Source: Streptomyces albireticuli
GTDB taxonomy: Bacteria; Actinomycetota; Actinomycetes; Streptomycetales; Streptomycetaceae
Length of the DNA stretch: 61,735 nt
Assembly (NCBI RefSeq): GCF_021228125.1
Contig: NZ_JAJQQS010000027.1
Coordinates: forward strand, 1-61,735
Direction: 5' to 3'
How positions within the stretch are numbered: the stretch's first letter is position 1; every line of letters begins with the position of its first letter. Below, piece by piece: positions 18,123-27,309 of this stretch. The notes under the pieces are model-generated. The model saw only the letters and a list, made by a program, of their open reading frames with translations, was not told where the DNA came from and did no database searches. The position numbers and the translations under genes are program-made.

Positions 18123-21100
18123 ATGCAGACCAAGCTGGACGAAGCCAAGGCCGAGCTGCTCGAACGGGCGGCTCGCGTCGCTGAGAACAGCCCTGCCGGG
18201 GGGCAACAACCGACCGGGCCGAAGGGCGAGGGAGGCCTCGACCCCGAGACCCTGACCGCGTACCTCCAGCGCTACTACCTGCACACGGCGCCCGAGGACC
18301 TCAGCGGCCGGGACCCGGTCGACGTCTTCGGCGCCGCGCTCTCGCACTACCGGCTCGCCGAGAACCGGCCGCAGGGCACCGCGAACGTGCGCGTGCACAC
18401 CCCGACCGTCGAGGAGAACGGCTGGACGTGCAGCCACTCCGTGGTCGAGGTCGTCACCGACGACATGCCCTTCCTCGTCGACTCCGTCACCAACGAGCTC
18501 TCCCGGCAGGGTCGCGGCATCCACGTCGTGATCCACCCGCAGGTCATCGTCCGCCGTGATGTCACCGGCCGCCTGCTGGAGATCATCGGCTCCAACTGCG
18601 ACGCCCACGGCAACGGCAAGGACGCCGAGCTGCCGCACGACGCCGTCACCGAGTCCTGGATCCACGTCGAGATCGACCGCGAGACCGACCGAGGCGACCT
18701 CAAGCAGATCACCGCGGATCTGCTCCGGGTCCTCTCCGACGTCCGCGAGGCCGTCGAGGACTGGTCGAAGATGCGCGACGCCGCACAGCGCATCGCCGAC
18801 GGCCTGCCCGCCGAGCCGACCCCGTCCGACGTCCCCGCGTCGGAGCTGGAGGAGGCCCGTGAGCTGCTGCGCTGGCTCGCCGCCGACCACTTCACCTTCC
18901 TCGGCTACCGCGAGTACGAGCTGACGAAGGTCGCCACCGAGAGCGGCGAGGAGGACGTGCTCAGCGCCGTCCCCGGCACCGGCCTCGGCATCCTGCGCTC
19001 CGACCCCACGCACCACGACGAGGGGCACCACGCCGGGCCCGGCCGCTCCCACCTCACCCGCCCGGCGTCGCCGTCGTTCAACCGGCTGCCCGCCGACGCC
19101 CGCGCCAAGGCCCGTGAGCACAAGCTGCTCGTCCTCACCAAGGCCAACAGCCGTGCCACCGTGCACCGGCCCTCCTACCTCGACTACGTCGGGGTGAAGA
19201 AGTTCGACGCCGACGGCAACGTCATCGGCGAGCGCCGCTTCCTCGGCCTGTTCTCCTCCGCCGCGTACACCGAGTCCGTGCGCCGCGTGCCCGTCGTCCG
19301 CCGTAAGGTCGCCCAGGTCCTGGCCGACGCCGGCTTCACCCCGGACAGCCACGACGGCCGCGACCTGCTCCAGATCCTGGAGACGTACCCGCGCGACGAG
19401 CTCTTCCAGACCCCGGCCGACCAGCTGCGGGCCGTCGCCACCAGCGTGCTCTACCTCCAGGAGCGCCGCCGGCTGCGGCTCTTCCTCCGCCAGGAGACCT
19501 ACGGGCGCTACTACTCCGCCCTGGTCTACCTCCCGCGCGACCGCTACACCACGGGCGTCCGGCTGCGGCTGATCGACATCCTCAAGGAGGAGCTCGGCGG
19601 CACCAGCGTCGACTTCACCGCGTGGAACACCGAGTCGGTCCTCTCCCGGCTGCACTTCGTCGTCCGCGTCGAGCCCGGCGCCACCCTGTCGGACCTCACG
19701 GACGCCGACGTCGACCGCATCGAGGCCCGCCTGGTCGAGGCCGCCCGCTCCTGGGCGGACGGCTTCGCCGAGACGCTGACCGCCGAGGTCGGCGAGGAGC
19801 GCGCCGCCGAGCTGCTGCGCCGCTACGGCCAGGCCTTCCCCGAGGGCTACAAGGCCGACCACAGCCCCCGCGGCGCCGTCTCCGACCTCGGTCACCTGGA
19901 GAAGCTGACCACGGCCGGCGGCGACCGCGACTTCGAGCTGAGCCTCTACGAGCCGGTCGGCGCGGGCCCCGGCGAGCGCCGCTTCAAGATCTACCGCACC
20001 GGTGAGCCCGTCTCGCTCTCCGCCGTCCTGCCGGTCCTCCACCGGCTCGGCGTCGAGGTCGTCGACGAGCGCCCGTACGAGCTGCGCTGCTCCGACCGGA
20101 CGACCGCCTGGATCTACGACTTCGGTCTGCGGATGCCCGAGCGGACCGAGGGCGACGACGCGCGCAGCCGCTTCCAGGAGGCCTTCGCGGCCGTCTGGAC
20201 CGGCGAGGCGGAGAACGACAACTTCAACATGCTCGTGCTGAAGGCCGGCCTGGACTGGCGTCAGGCCATGGTGCTGCGGGCCTACGCCAAGTACTTGCGG
20301 CAGGCGGGCTCGCCGTTCAGCCAGGCGTACATGGAGGACACCCTCGCCACCAACGTCCACACCACGCGCCTGCTGGTCAATCTGTTCGAGGCCCGGATGT
20401 CGCCCGCGCTCCAGCGGGCCGGCCGCGAGCTGATCGACGGCCTCCTGGAGGAGCTGGACGGCGCGCTGGACCAGGTCGCGAGCCTGGACGAGGACCGCAT
20501 CCTGCGGGCCTTCCTCACGGTCATCAAGGCCACGCTGCGCACCAACCACTTCCAGCGCGTCAGCGCCGGAAGCGACCTCGGGGGACAGCGGACCGCCGCC
20601 GGCGCGCCGCACCCGTACCTCTCCATCAAGCTCGACCCGCAGGCCATCCCCGACCTGCCGGCGCCGCGCCCCGCGTACGAGATCTGGGTCTACTCCCCGC
20701 GCGTCGAGGGTGTGCACCTGCGCTTCGGCAAGGTCGCGCGCGGTGGTCTGCGCTGGTCCGACCGGCGCGAGGACTTCCGTACCGAGGTCCTCGGCCTGGT
20801 CAAGGCCCAGATGGTGAAGAACACCGTCATCGTGCCCGTCGGCGCCAAGGGCGGCTTCGTCGGCAAGCGGCTCCCGGACCCGTCCCTGGACCGCGACGCG
20901 TGGCTGGCCGAGGGCATCGCCTCGTACAAGACCTTCATCTCCGGCCTCCTCGACATCACCGACAACATGGTCGGCGGCGAGGTCGTGCCGCCGAAGGACG
21001 TCGTGCGCCACGACGGGGACGACACCTACCTGGTCGTCGCCGCCGACAAGGGCACCGCCACCTTCTCCGACATCGCCAACGAGGTCGCGGAGTCCTACGG

Positions 21101-23168
21101 CTTCTGGCTGGGTGACGCCTTCGCCTCCGGCGGCTCGGCCGGCTACGACCACAAGGGCATGGGCATCACCGCCCGCGGTGCCTGGGAGTCGGTCAAGCGC
21201 CACTTCCGGGAGCTCGGCCACAACACCCAGACCGAGGACTTCACCGTCGTCGGCGTCGGTGACATGTCCGGTGACGTCTTCGGTAACGGCATGCTGCTCT
21301 CCGAGCACATCCGCCTCGTCGCCGCCTTCGACCACCGGCACATCTTCCTCGACCCCACGCCCGACGCGGCCGTCTCCTACGCCGAGCGCCGCCGCCTGTT
21401 CGAGCTGCCCCGCTCCTCCTGGGCCGACTACGACACCTCGCTGCTCTCCCAGGGCGGTGGCGTCCACCCGCGCACGGCCAAGTCGATCCCGGTCAACGCC
21501 CAGGTGCGGGCCGCCCTCGGCATCGAGGCGGGCATCACCAAGATGACCCCCGCCGAGCTGATGAAGGCGATCCTCAGCTCCCGGGTCGACCTGCTGTGGA
21601 ACGGCGGCATCGGCACCTACGTGAAGGCGTCCACCGAGTCGCACGCGGACGTGGGCGACAAGGCGAACGACGCGATCCGCGTCGACGGCCAGGACCTCCG
21701 GGTCAAGGTCGTCGGCGAGGGCGGCAACCTCGGTCTGACCCAGCTCGGCCGGATCGAGTTCGCGCTGTCCGGCGGCCCGGAGTCCACCGGCGGCCGGATC
21801 AACACCGACGCCATCGACAACAGCGCCGGCGTGGACACCTCCGACCACGAGGTGAACATCAAGGTCCTGCTCAACGGCCTGGTCGCGGACGGCGACATGA
21901 CCGTCAAGCAGCGCAACAAGCTCCTCGCGGAGATGACGGACGAGGTCGGCGAGCTGGTCCTGCGCAACAACTACGCGCAGAACGTGGCTCTGGCCAACGC
22001 CGTCGCCCAGGCCCCCAGCCTGCTCCACGCCCACCAGCGGATCATGCGCAGGCTGACCCGCGACGGGCACCTGGACCGGGCCCTGGAGTTCCTGCCCAAC
22101 GACCGGCAGATCCGCGAGCGGCTCTCGGCAGGCCGCGGTCTGACCCAGCCCGAGCTGGCGGTGCTGCTCGCCTACATCAAGATCACCACCGCCGAGGAGC
22201 TGCTGGGCACCGAGCTCCCCGACGACCCGTACCTGGAGCGGCTGCTCTACGCGTACTTCCCGGAGGCGCTGCGCACCTCCTACGGCGAGCAGATCGACAC
22301 CCACGCGCTGCGCCGGGAGATCGTCACGACCGTCCTGGTCAACGACACCGTCAACAGCGGTGGTTCGACCTTCCTGCACCGGCTGCGCGAGGAGACGGGC
22401 GCCTCGCTGGAGGAGATCGTCCGGGCGCAGACCGCGGCGCGGGAGATCTTCGGCCTGGGCCGGGTCTGGGACGCCGTCGAGGCCCTCGACAACACCGTCG
22501 CCGCCGATGTGCAGACCCGGATCCGGCTGCACGGCCGCCGGCTGGTCGAGCGCGGTACGCGCTGGCTGCTCAACAACCGCCCGCAGCCGCTCCAGCTGGC
22601 CGAGACCATCGAGTTCTTCCGGGACGGCGTGGCCGCGGTCTGGTTCGAGCTGCCCAAGCTGCTCAAGGGCGCCGACAGCGAGTGGTGGCGCGACATCCAC
22701 GACGAGCTGGTGGCGGCCGGGGTGCCGGACGACCTGGCCGTGCGGGTGGCGGGCTTCTCCTCCGCCTTCCCGGCGCTGGACATCGTCGCGGTCTCGGAGC
22801 GCACCGGCAAGGAGCCGCTGGACGTGGCCGAGGTGTACTACGACCTCGGCGACCGGCTGCACATCACCCAGCTGATGGACCGGATCATCGAGCTGCCGCG
22901 CGCCGACCGCTGGCAGTCCATGGCCCGCGCCTCCATCCGCGAGGACCTCTACGCGGCCCACGCGGCGCTCACGTCCGACATCCTCTCCGTGGGCAACGGC
23001 GCCTCGACGCCGGAGGAGCGGTACCAGGCGTGGGAGGAGAAGAACGCCGCGATCCTGGTCCGCGCGCGCACCACGCTGGACGAGATCCGGGGCTCGGACG
23101 CCTTCGACCTGGCCAACCTCTCGGTGGCCATGCGGACGATGCGGACGCTGCTGCGTACGCACAGCTGA
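18123..23168 (+). CDS. Large NAD-specific glutamate dehydrogenase
   Basis: A 1,681-residue protein of the ~180-kDa NAD-GDH class first described in Streptomyces clavuligerus. The N-terminal half is the long regulatory region (ACT-like segments such as DDMPFLVDSVTNELSRQG). The catalytic core begins near residue 870 with KVARGGLRWSDRREDFRTEV and AQMVKNTVIVPVGAKGGF; a Rossmann NAD-binding part follows (GVGDMSGDVFGNGMLLS, NGGIGTYVKAS, VVGEGGNLGLTQ). It deaminates glutamate to 2-oxoglutarate and ammonia. ATG 18123 is preceded by AGGAG and GAGG; an in-frame ATG at 18087 is an alternative. It is alone between a HAD gene and a strong terminator. Confidence 0.95.
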   Translation: MQTKLDEAKAELLERAARVAENSPAGGQQPTGPKGEGGLDPETLTAYLQRYYLHTAPEDLSGRDPVDVFGAALSHYRLAENRPQGTANVRVHTPTVEENGWTCSHSVVEVVTDDMPFLVDSVTNELSRQGRGIHVVIHPQVIVRRDVTGRLLEIIGSNCDAHGNGKDAELPHDAVTESWIHVEIDRETDRGDLKQITADLLRVLSDVREAVEDWSKMRDAAQRIADGLPAEPTPSDVPASELEEARELLRWLAADHFTFLGYREYELTKVATESGEEDVLSAVPGTGLGILRSDPTHHDEGHHAGPGRSHLTRPASPSFNRLPADARAKAREHKLLVLTKANSRATVHRPSYLDYVGVKKFDADGNVIGERRFLGLFSSAAYTESVRRVPVVRRKVAQVLADAGFTPDSHDGRDLLQILETYPRDELFQTPADQLRAVATSVLYLQERRRLRLFLRQETYGRYYSALVYLPRDRYTTGVRLRLIDILKEELGGTSVDFTAWNTESVLSRLHFVVRVEPGATLSDLTDADVDRIEARLVEAARSWADGFAETLTAEVGEERAAELLRRYGQAFPEGYKADHSPRGAVSDLGHLEKLTTAGGDRDFELSLYEPVGAGPGERRFKIYRTGEPVSLSAVLPVLHRLGVEVVDERPYELRCSDRTTAWIYDFGLRMPERTEGDDARSRFQEAFAAVWTGEAENDNFNMLVLKAGLDWRQAMVLRAYAKYLRQAGSPFSQAYMEDTLATNVHTTRLLVNLFEARMSPALQRAGRELIDGLLEELDGALDQVASLDEDRILRAFLTVIKATLRTNHFQRVSAGSDLGGQRTAAGAPHPYLSIKLDPQAIPDLPAPRPAYEIWVYSPRVEGVHLRFGKVARGGLRWSDRREDFRTEVLGLVKAQMVKNTVIVPVGAKGGFVGKRLPDPSLDRDAWLAEGIASYKTFISGLLDITDNMVGGEVVPPKDVVRHDGDDTYLVVAADKGTATFSDIANEVAESYGFWLGDAFASGGSAGYDHKGMGITARGAWESVKRHFRELGHNTQTEDFTVVGVGDMSGDVFGNGMLLSEHIRLVAAFDHRHIFLDPTPDAAVSYAERRRLFELPRSSWADYDTSLLSQGGGVHPRTAKSIPVNAQVRAALGIEAGITKMTPAELMKAILSSRVDLLWNGGIGTYVKASTESHADVGDKANDAIRVDGQDLRVKVVGEGGNLGLTQLGRIEFALSGGPESTGGRINTDAIDNSAGVDTSDHEVNIKVLLNGLVADGDMTVKQRNKLLAEMTDEVGELVLRNNYAQNVALANAVAQAPSLLHAHQRIMRRLTRDGHLDRALEFLPNDRQIRERLSAGRGLTQPELAVLLAYIKITTAEELLGTELPDDPYLERLLYAYFPEALRTSYGEQIDTHALRREIVTTVLVNDTVNSGGSTFLHRLREETGASLEEIVRAQTAAREIFGLGRVWDAVEALDNTVAADVQTRIRLHGRRLVERGTRWLLNNRPQPLQLAETIEFFRDGVAAVWFELPKLLKGADSEWWRDIHDELVAAGVPDDLAVRVAGFSSAFPALDIVAVSERTGKEPLDVAEVYYDLGDRLHITQLMDRIIELPRADRWQSMARASIREDLYAAHAALTSDILSVGNGASTPEERYQAWEEKNAAILVRARTTLDEIRGSDAFDLANLSVAMRTMRTLLRTHS

Positions 23169-23185
23169 CGCCTGAGTGAACTGAG

Positions 23186-23224
23186 GGCGGCCCCGGGGCG
23201 AAATCCCCGGGGCCGCCCCTTTTG
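23186..23224 (+). terminator. Terminator of the NAD-GDH gene
   Basis: GGGCGGCCCCGGGG (23186–23199) and CCCCGGGGCCGCCC (23206–23219) form a perfect 14-bp stem with a six-base loop, then CTTTTG. It is a classic intrinsic terminator 17 bases after the stop. Confidence 0.92.
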
Positions 23225-23252
23225 TCTGCTTGAATCGTGTTAAGAGAGACGG

Positions 23253-24449
23253 ATGAAGGTCGTCTCTCGACCGGAACCCGCTCCGGTGCGCCGACGGGTC
23301 GTCCGGTCCAGGTGTCCCGCCCCGACGCGCCGGGAAGTGGCCCTCGCGGCCGTCCTCTACCTCGCGGTCGCCTCCGTCGGCTTCGCGACGCTGCTGCTGG
23401 TCGGCCATCACCTCGGGCGTGGGCCGGGGGAGCTGCTGCACCGCTGGGACAGCGGGAACTACCTGCACATCGCGGAGCACGGCTATCCGCGCGGGATCGT
23501 CTACCGCGACGACGGCGAACCGGCCTTCAGCAGGCTCGCCTTCTTCCCGCTCGTACCGGCGCTGATCAGGGGCGTGCACCTACTGACCGCGCTCCCCGTG
23601 GCGTACGCCGGGGTGGTCGTCTCCTGGTGTGCCGCAGCGGTGGCCGCCTCCGGGGTGTACGCGCTCGTACGCGCCATAGGCGGGCGCCCCGGCGCCGGGT
23701 ACGCGTGCGTGGCGCTGTGGGCCTGCTCGCCGTACGCGTTCGCGCTGTGGGTGCCGTACTCGGAGGCGGTCTTCAGCGCCGCCCTGGTGTGGGCGATGGT
23801 CGCCCTGCTGGACCGGCGCTGGCTGAGCGCCGCCGCGCTGTGCGTGGTGGCGGGTGCCGTGCGGCCCACCGCCTCGGTGCTGATCGGCACGGTCGTCCTG
23901 GCCGCCGGCTGGGCGGTGGCGCGGCGCCGGGACGGATGGCGGCCGTGGGCCGCGGCGGCCCTGGCGCCGCTCGGGCTGCTGGGGAGCTGGCTCTTCCTGG
24001 GCGCCAAGGCGGGCCGGGTGGACGGCTGGTTCGAGGCCGAGCGGGCCTGGGGGCAGTCGTTCGACTTCGGCCGGGGCACGGCACGCTTCCTGAAGGACGT
24101 CCTGCTCTACGACCGGGCCGGCCGGGTCTCCGACGTGCGTGGCGCCGTGGTGCTCGGTCTGGTGGTGCTGACGGCCGTCGCGGTGCTCGCCCTGGCGCTG
24201 GACCGGAGCGTGCCGTGGCCGCTGGTGGTGCTGCTCGCGGGGGCGTGGCTGCTGATGGTCGGCACGCCGGGCTCGCCCTTCTCCAAGCCACGCTTCATGC
24301 TGCCGTTCCTGCCGGTTCCGCTGCTGTTGGCGGCCCGTCCGCTCGCGCGTGCTCGGCTAGGGGTGCGGGTGTGTCTCTACGGTGGAGGTGCGGTGGTCTC
24401 GGGGTGGTACGCGGCGGGGTTGCTCGTGTTGTTCGAGGGGTCGCCGTGA
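23253..24449 (+). CDS. PIG-V-like membrane mannosyltransferase
   Basis: A 398-residue protein with about eight to ten transmembrane helices. RWDSGNYLHIAEHGYP near residue 64–80, GEPAFSRLAFFPLVP and LWVPYSEAVFSA match the bacterial PIG-V-like GT-C family, which transfers mannose from polyprenyl-phosphate-mannose on the outer face of the membrane. Substrate is inferred from family only. It opens the envelope-glycan region. The ATG at 23253 follows AGAGAGACGG. Its last 73 bases overlap, antisense, the 3' end of the GtrA-type gene. Confidence 0.82.
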   Translation: MKVVSRPEPAPVRRRVVRSRCPAPTRREVALAAVLYLAVASVGFATLLLVGHHLGRGPGELLHRWDSGNYLHIAEHGYPRGIVYRDDGEPAFSRLAFFPLVPALIRGVHLLTALPVAYAGVVVSWCAAAVAASGVYALVRAIGGRPGAGYACVALWACSPYAFALWVPYSEAVFSAALVWAMVALLDRRWLSAAALCVVAGAVRPTASVLIGTVVLAAGWAVARRRDGWRPWAAAALAPLGLLGSWLFLGAKAGRVDGWFEAERAWGQSFDFGRGTARFLKDVLLYDRAGRVSDVRGAVVLGLVVLTAVAVLALALDRSVPWPLVVLLAGAWLLMVGTPGSPFSKPRFMLPFLPVPLLLAARPLARARLGVRVCLYGGGAVVSGWYAAGLLVLFEGSP

Positions 24450-25012
24450 TGCGCGGGGTCGCCCTGACCCGGCTGCCGGGCATGCCGTGGCAGCGCTCTG
24501 AACACCCAGGCGCGGTAGGACCAGAAGCGGAACAGCGTGGCGGCCCCGATGCCCAGGAACTTGAACAGGTTGTTCTGGAACGGGGTGTCCCAGCCGAACC
24601 CGTAGGTGGCGATGTAGAGGACGCCGTTCTCGATCACCAGACCCACGGCGCTGAAGGCGGCGAAGAGGGCGATCTCCCGGCTGCGGTGGCTCTTGTCGCG
24701 GTCCCGGTAGGCGAAATGGCGCAGCCCCAGGTAGTTGAAGGCGATGGCGACCAGGGTCGCGATCACGCTGCACCGTACGACCGGCAGCCCGGTGGCCGTA
24801 CGGCAGATGTTGAAGACCGCGAGGTTGACGAAGATGCCCAGGCCGCCGACCGTGCCGAACTTCGCGAACTCCCTCCCGAGGGCCAGCAGCCGCGCCGGGC
24901 CGGAGGCGGGCGGCGGACCGCCGGGCGCCGTCCGCGTCGGCGGGGCCGCCGGTGTCGCGGGGTCCTCCGGCTCCTCGGGGGTACCGGATGTCCTCGGTCG
25001 CAGGGGTCGCAA
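24377..25012 (-). CDS. GtrA-family membrane protein
   Basis: A 211-residue protein with a disordered N-terminal ~45 residues, then four helices of the GtrA family: FGTVGGLGIFVNLAVFNICR, VIATLVAIAFNYLGLRHFAY, EIALFAAFSAVGLVIENGVL and NLFKFLGIGAATLFRFWSYR. GtrA proteins are thought to help flip polyprenyl-linked sugars. No ATG or GTG fits. TTG 25012 is chosen because GGGAG lies six bases upstream and an AT-rich promoter region precedes it. The Pro/Thr-rich tail runs 73 bases into the convergent mannosyltransferase gene. Confidence 0.75.
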   Translation of the reverse strand: MRPLRPRTSGTPEEPEDPATPAAPPTRTAPGGPPPASGPARLLALGREFAKFGTVGGLGIFVNLAVFNICRTATGLPVVRCSVIATLVAIAFNYLGLRHFAYRDRDKSHRSREIALFAAFSAVGLVIENGVLYIATYGFGWDTPFQNNLFKFLGIGAATLFRFWSYRAWVFRALPRHARQPGQGDPAHHGDPSNNTSNPAAYHPETTAPPP

Positions 25013-25235
25013 GGGCCTCTCCCGATACGTTCGCCACGCAAAGCAGGCATTTTCCAGCAGAGAATAGATTGTAGTGTAAATTGCCGCGAAAACTGACAAA
25101 ACGGTACAGCGGTAGTGGTGACGGTACCCGTGGCGGTGCCGTCGGGAAAGCCGGCGGCGGGGCCCGCGGGAGCGCCGGTCCCGGTGCCGGTGGCAGGGCC
25201 CGCGGTGACAGCGACGACAACGCGAGGACAGTGGC
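25013..25235. promoter_or_regulatory. Divergent AT-rich promoter region
   Basis: Bases 25045–25110 are much richer in A and T than the surroundings. For the plus strand, TTGCCG (25081–25086), 18 bases and TACAGC (25105–25110) could drive the nucleotidyltransferase gene. For the minus strand, TTGTCA (25099–25094) and TACAAT (25073–25068) with a long 20-base spacing could drive the GtrA gene. No gene is seen in this 223-base gap. Confidence 0.5.
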
Positions 25236-26315
25236 ATGAAAGAGGCGGTTCTGCTCGTCGGCGGCAAGGGGACCCGGCTTCAGCCGCTCACCCTCACCAC
25301 GCCGAAGCCGATGGTCCCGGCCGCCGGGGTGCCCTTCCTCGCCCACCAGCTGGCCCGTGCCAGAGCCGCCGGCGTCCGTCACGTCGTGCTGGCCACCTCC
25401 TACCTCGCCGAGGTCTTCGAGCCCTACTTCGGCGACGGCTCCGCCCACGGACTGCGCCTGACCTACGTCACCGAGGACGTACCGCTCGGCACGGGCGGCG
25501 CCGTCCGCGCCGCGGCGGGCGCCCTCGCCTCCGGTCCGGCCGACCCCGTGCTCGTCCTCAACGGCGACATCCTCAGCGGGCTCGACCTCGGGGGCCTGCT
25601 GCACCGCCACGAGCGGGCGGGGGCCGACGTCACCCTGTACCTCACCCGGGCCGAGGACCCCCGGGCCTTCGGTCTGGTGCCCACCGGGCCCGGCGGGCGG
25701 GTGCTGGCCTTCACCGAGAAGCCGCGGCGCCCCGAGGAGTTCGTCACCGACCAGGTCAACGCCGGCGTCTACGTCTTCCGGCGCGAGGTCATGGACACCA
25801 TCCCCGCCGGCCGCCCGGTCTCCCTGGAACGCGAGACCTTCCCCGGGCTGCTGGCCTCCGGTGCGCTGCTGCACGGCGTCGTCGACACCTCGTACTGGCT
25901 GGACCTGGGCCGCCCCGCCTCCTTCGTACGGGCCTCGGCCGACCTCGTCAGGGGCGTCGTCCGGTCGCCCGCGGTCCCCGGCGAGCCGGGAGAGTTCCTG
26001 CTGCTCCCCGGCGCCCGCGTCGAGGCCGGGGCCCGGCTCGGCGGCGGCACGGTCGTCGGCGCCGGCGCCCACGTCGCGGCGGGCGCCGAGATCGAGGGAT
26101 CCGTCGTGCTGGACGGCGCCCGGGTCGGGGAGGGGGCGCGGATCCGCGCCAGCATGGTCGGCCGGCAGGCCAGGGTGGGCCCGCGGACCCTGCTCGACGG
26201 CGCGGTGATCGGCGACCACGCCGGGGTCGGCGCGGACAACGAACTCCGCGACGGCGCCCGTGTCTGGTGCGGTACGACCATCCCCGACGCCGCGATCCGC
26301 TTCTCCGCCGTCTGA
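25236..26315 (+). CDS. Sugar-1-phosphate nucleotidyltransferase (GDP-mannose pyrophosphorylase-like)
   Basis: A 359-residue protein. The nucleotidyltransferase domain (about 1–235) starts AVLLVGGKGTRLQPLT with the signature GGxGTRL, PLGTGGAV and VLNGDIL, and has FTEKPRRPEEF. A left-handed beta-helix of hexapeptide repeats fills residues about 250–350. This plan is that of GDP-mannose or glucose-1-phosphate nucleotide synthases; which sugar it uses cannot be decided. It would supply the activated sugar for the Dpm1-like enzyme next door. GAGGAC precedes ATG 25236. Confidence 0.85.
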   Translation: MKEAVLLVGGKGTRLQPLTLTTPKPMVPAAGVPFLAHQLARARAAGVRHVVLATSYLAEVFEPYFGDGSAHGLRLTYVTEDVPLGTGGAVRAAAGALASGPADPVLVLNGDILSGLDLGGLLHRHERAGADVTLYLTRAEDPRAFGLVPTGPGGRVLAFTEKPRRPEEFVTDQVNAGVYVFRREVMDTIPAGRPVSLERETFPGLLASGALLHGVVDTSYWLDLGRPASFVRASADLVRGVVRSPAVPGEPGEFLLLPGARVEAGARLGGGTVVGAGAHVAAGAEIEGSVVLDGARVGEGARIRASMVGRQARVGPRTLLDGAVIGDHAGVGADNELRDGARVWCGTTIPDAAIRFSAV

Positions 26316-26339
26316 CGTCCCGCCACCCGTAAACGCCTT

Positions 26340-26384
26340 CCGTAAGGGCGACGGCCGTCCGTAAGGAAACAGTCGCCCTTACGG
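26340..26384 (+). terminator. Hairpin with repeated CCGTAAGG blocks
   Basis: CCGTAAGGGCGAC (26340–26352) and GTCGCCCTTACGG (26372–26384) make a perfect 13-bp stem with a 19-base loop. The loop itself carries another CCGTAAGG (about 26359–26366). There is no T run. It may end the nucleotidyltransferase transcript or be a protein-binding site in the 187-base gap. Confidence 0.55.
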
Positions 26385-26502
26385 GCAAACGTCCCCACCG
26401 CACCCGGAACGGTCCCGGGTGACCGTCCGCCCCCGCGGCGCCGTCCCCGTACGGAGCCGCCCGACCCGGGAAACCACCGGCCACACCGACAAGGACAGGC
26501 AC

Positions 26503-27309
26503 ATGAGCGCACATCACAGCCCCGCCGGCCCGCCGCTCCCGGAGGAGTGGGGACGCACCGCGACCACCGTGGTCATGCCCACGTACAACGAGGCGGACAA
26601 CCTCCCCGCGATGGCCGAGGCGCTCATGTCCCTGCCGCTGGAGGGGCTGCGGCTGCTGGTCGTCGACGACAACAGCCCCGACGGCACCGGAAAGATCGCC
26701 GAGGATCTCGCCGAGCGCCACAACACCCCGGACCGCACCCGCGTCGCCGTCCTGCACCGCACCGCCAAGGACGGCCTCGGCCGCGCCTACGCCGCCGGCA
26801 TGACCCGCGCCGTCGACGAAGGCGCCGCGTACGTCCTCCAGATGGACGCCGACGGCAGCCACCCGGCGGGCAAGGTGGCGGAGTTGCTCGGCGTCGCCCT
26901 CGCCACCGGCGCGGACGTCGTCGTCGGCAGCCGCTATGTTCCCGGCGGCACCCTTTCCGACGCCTGGAGCGCCCACCGCAGACTGCTCTCCCGCTGGGCC
27001 AACGCCTACGCCAGCACGATCCTGGGCACCCGCGTCCGCGACATCACCAGCGGCTTCAACCTCTGGAGCGCCGACGCCCTGCGCGCCATCGACCTCGACA
27101 CCGTCGGCAGCGCGGGCTACAGCTTCCAGGTCGAGATGAAGTACCGCGCCCTGCGCGCCGGGCAGAGCGTCCTGGAGGTGCCGATCCACTTCGAGGACCG
27201 GACCGTCGGCGAGTCGAAGATGAACCTGGCCGTACAGCTCGAATCCGTGGCCATGCCATGGCGGCTGCGCGCGAGGGCCGCCCGTGCTTCCGGCCACCGC
27301 GCCCGCTGA
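26503..27309 (+). CDS. Polyprenyl-phosphate sugar transferase (Dpm1-like GT2)
   Basis: A 268-residue GT2 protein without membrane helices. TTVVMPTYNEADNLPAM, LLVVDDNSPDGTG and VLQMDADGSHP (the DxD-type site) match Dpm1/Ppm1 catalytic domains, which move mannose from GDP-mannose to polyprenyl phosphate on the cytosolic face. DITSGFNLWSADALR and FEDRTVGESKMN are also typical of the family. ATG 26503 follows AAGGACAGG. Its 3' end overlaps the next gene by 26 bases, so the two are co-transcribed. Confidence 0.88.
   Translation: MSAHHSPAGPPLPEEWGRTATTVVMPTYNEADNLPAMAEALMSLPLEGLRLLVVDDNSPDGTGKIAEDLAERHNTPDRTRVAVLHRTAKDGLGRAYAAGMTRAVDEGAAYVLQMDADGSHPAGKVAELLGVALATGADVVVGSRYVPGGTLSDAWSAHRRLLSRWANAYASTILGTRVRDITSGFNLWSADALRAIDLDTVGSAGYSFQVEMKYRALRAGQSVLEVPIHFEDRTVGESKMNLAVQLESVAMPWRLRARAARASGHRAR

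Noticed and set aside
18090..23579. 1,829-codon open frame on the minus strand
   Set aside because: It is the antisense shadow of the NAD-glutamate dehydrogenase; high GC removes stop codons on the other strand. No protein family features.
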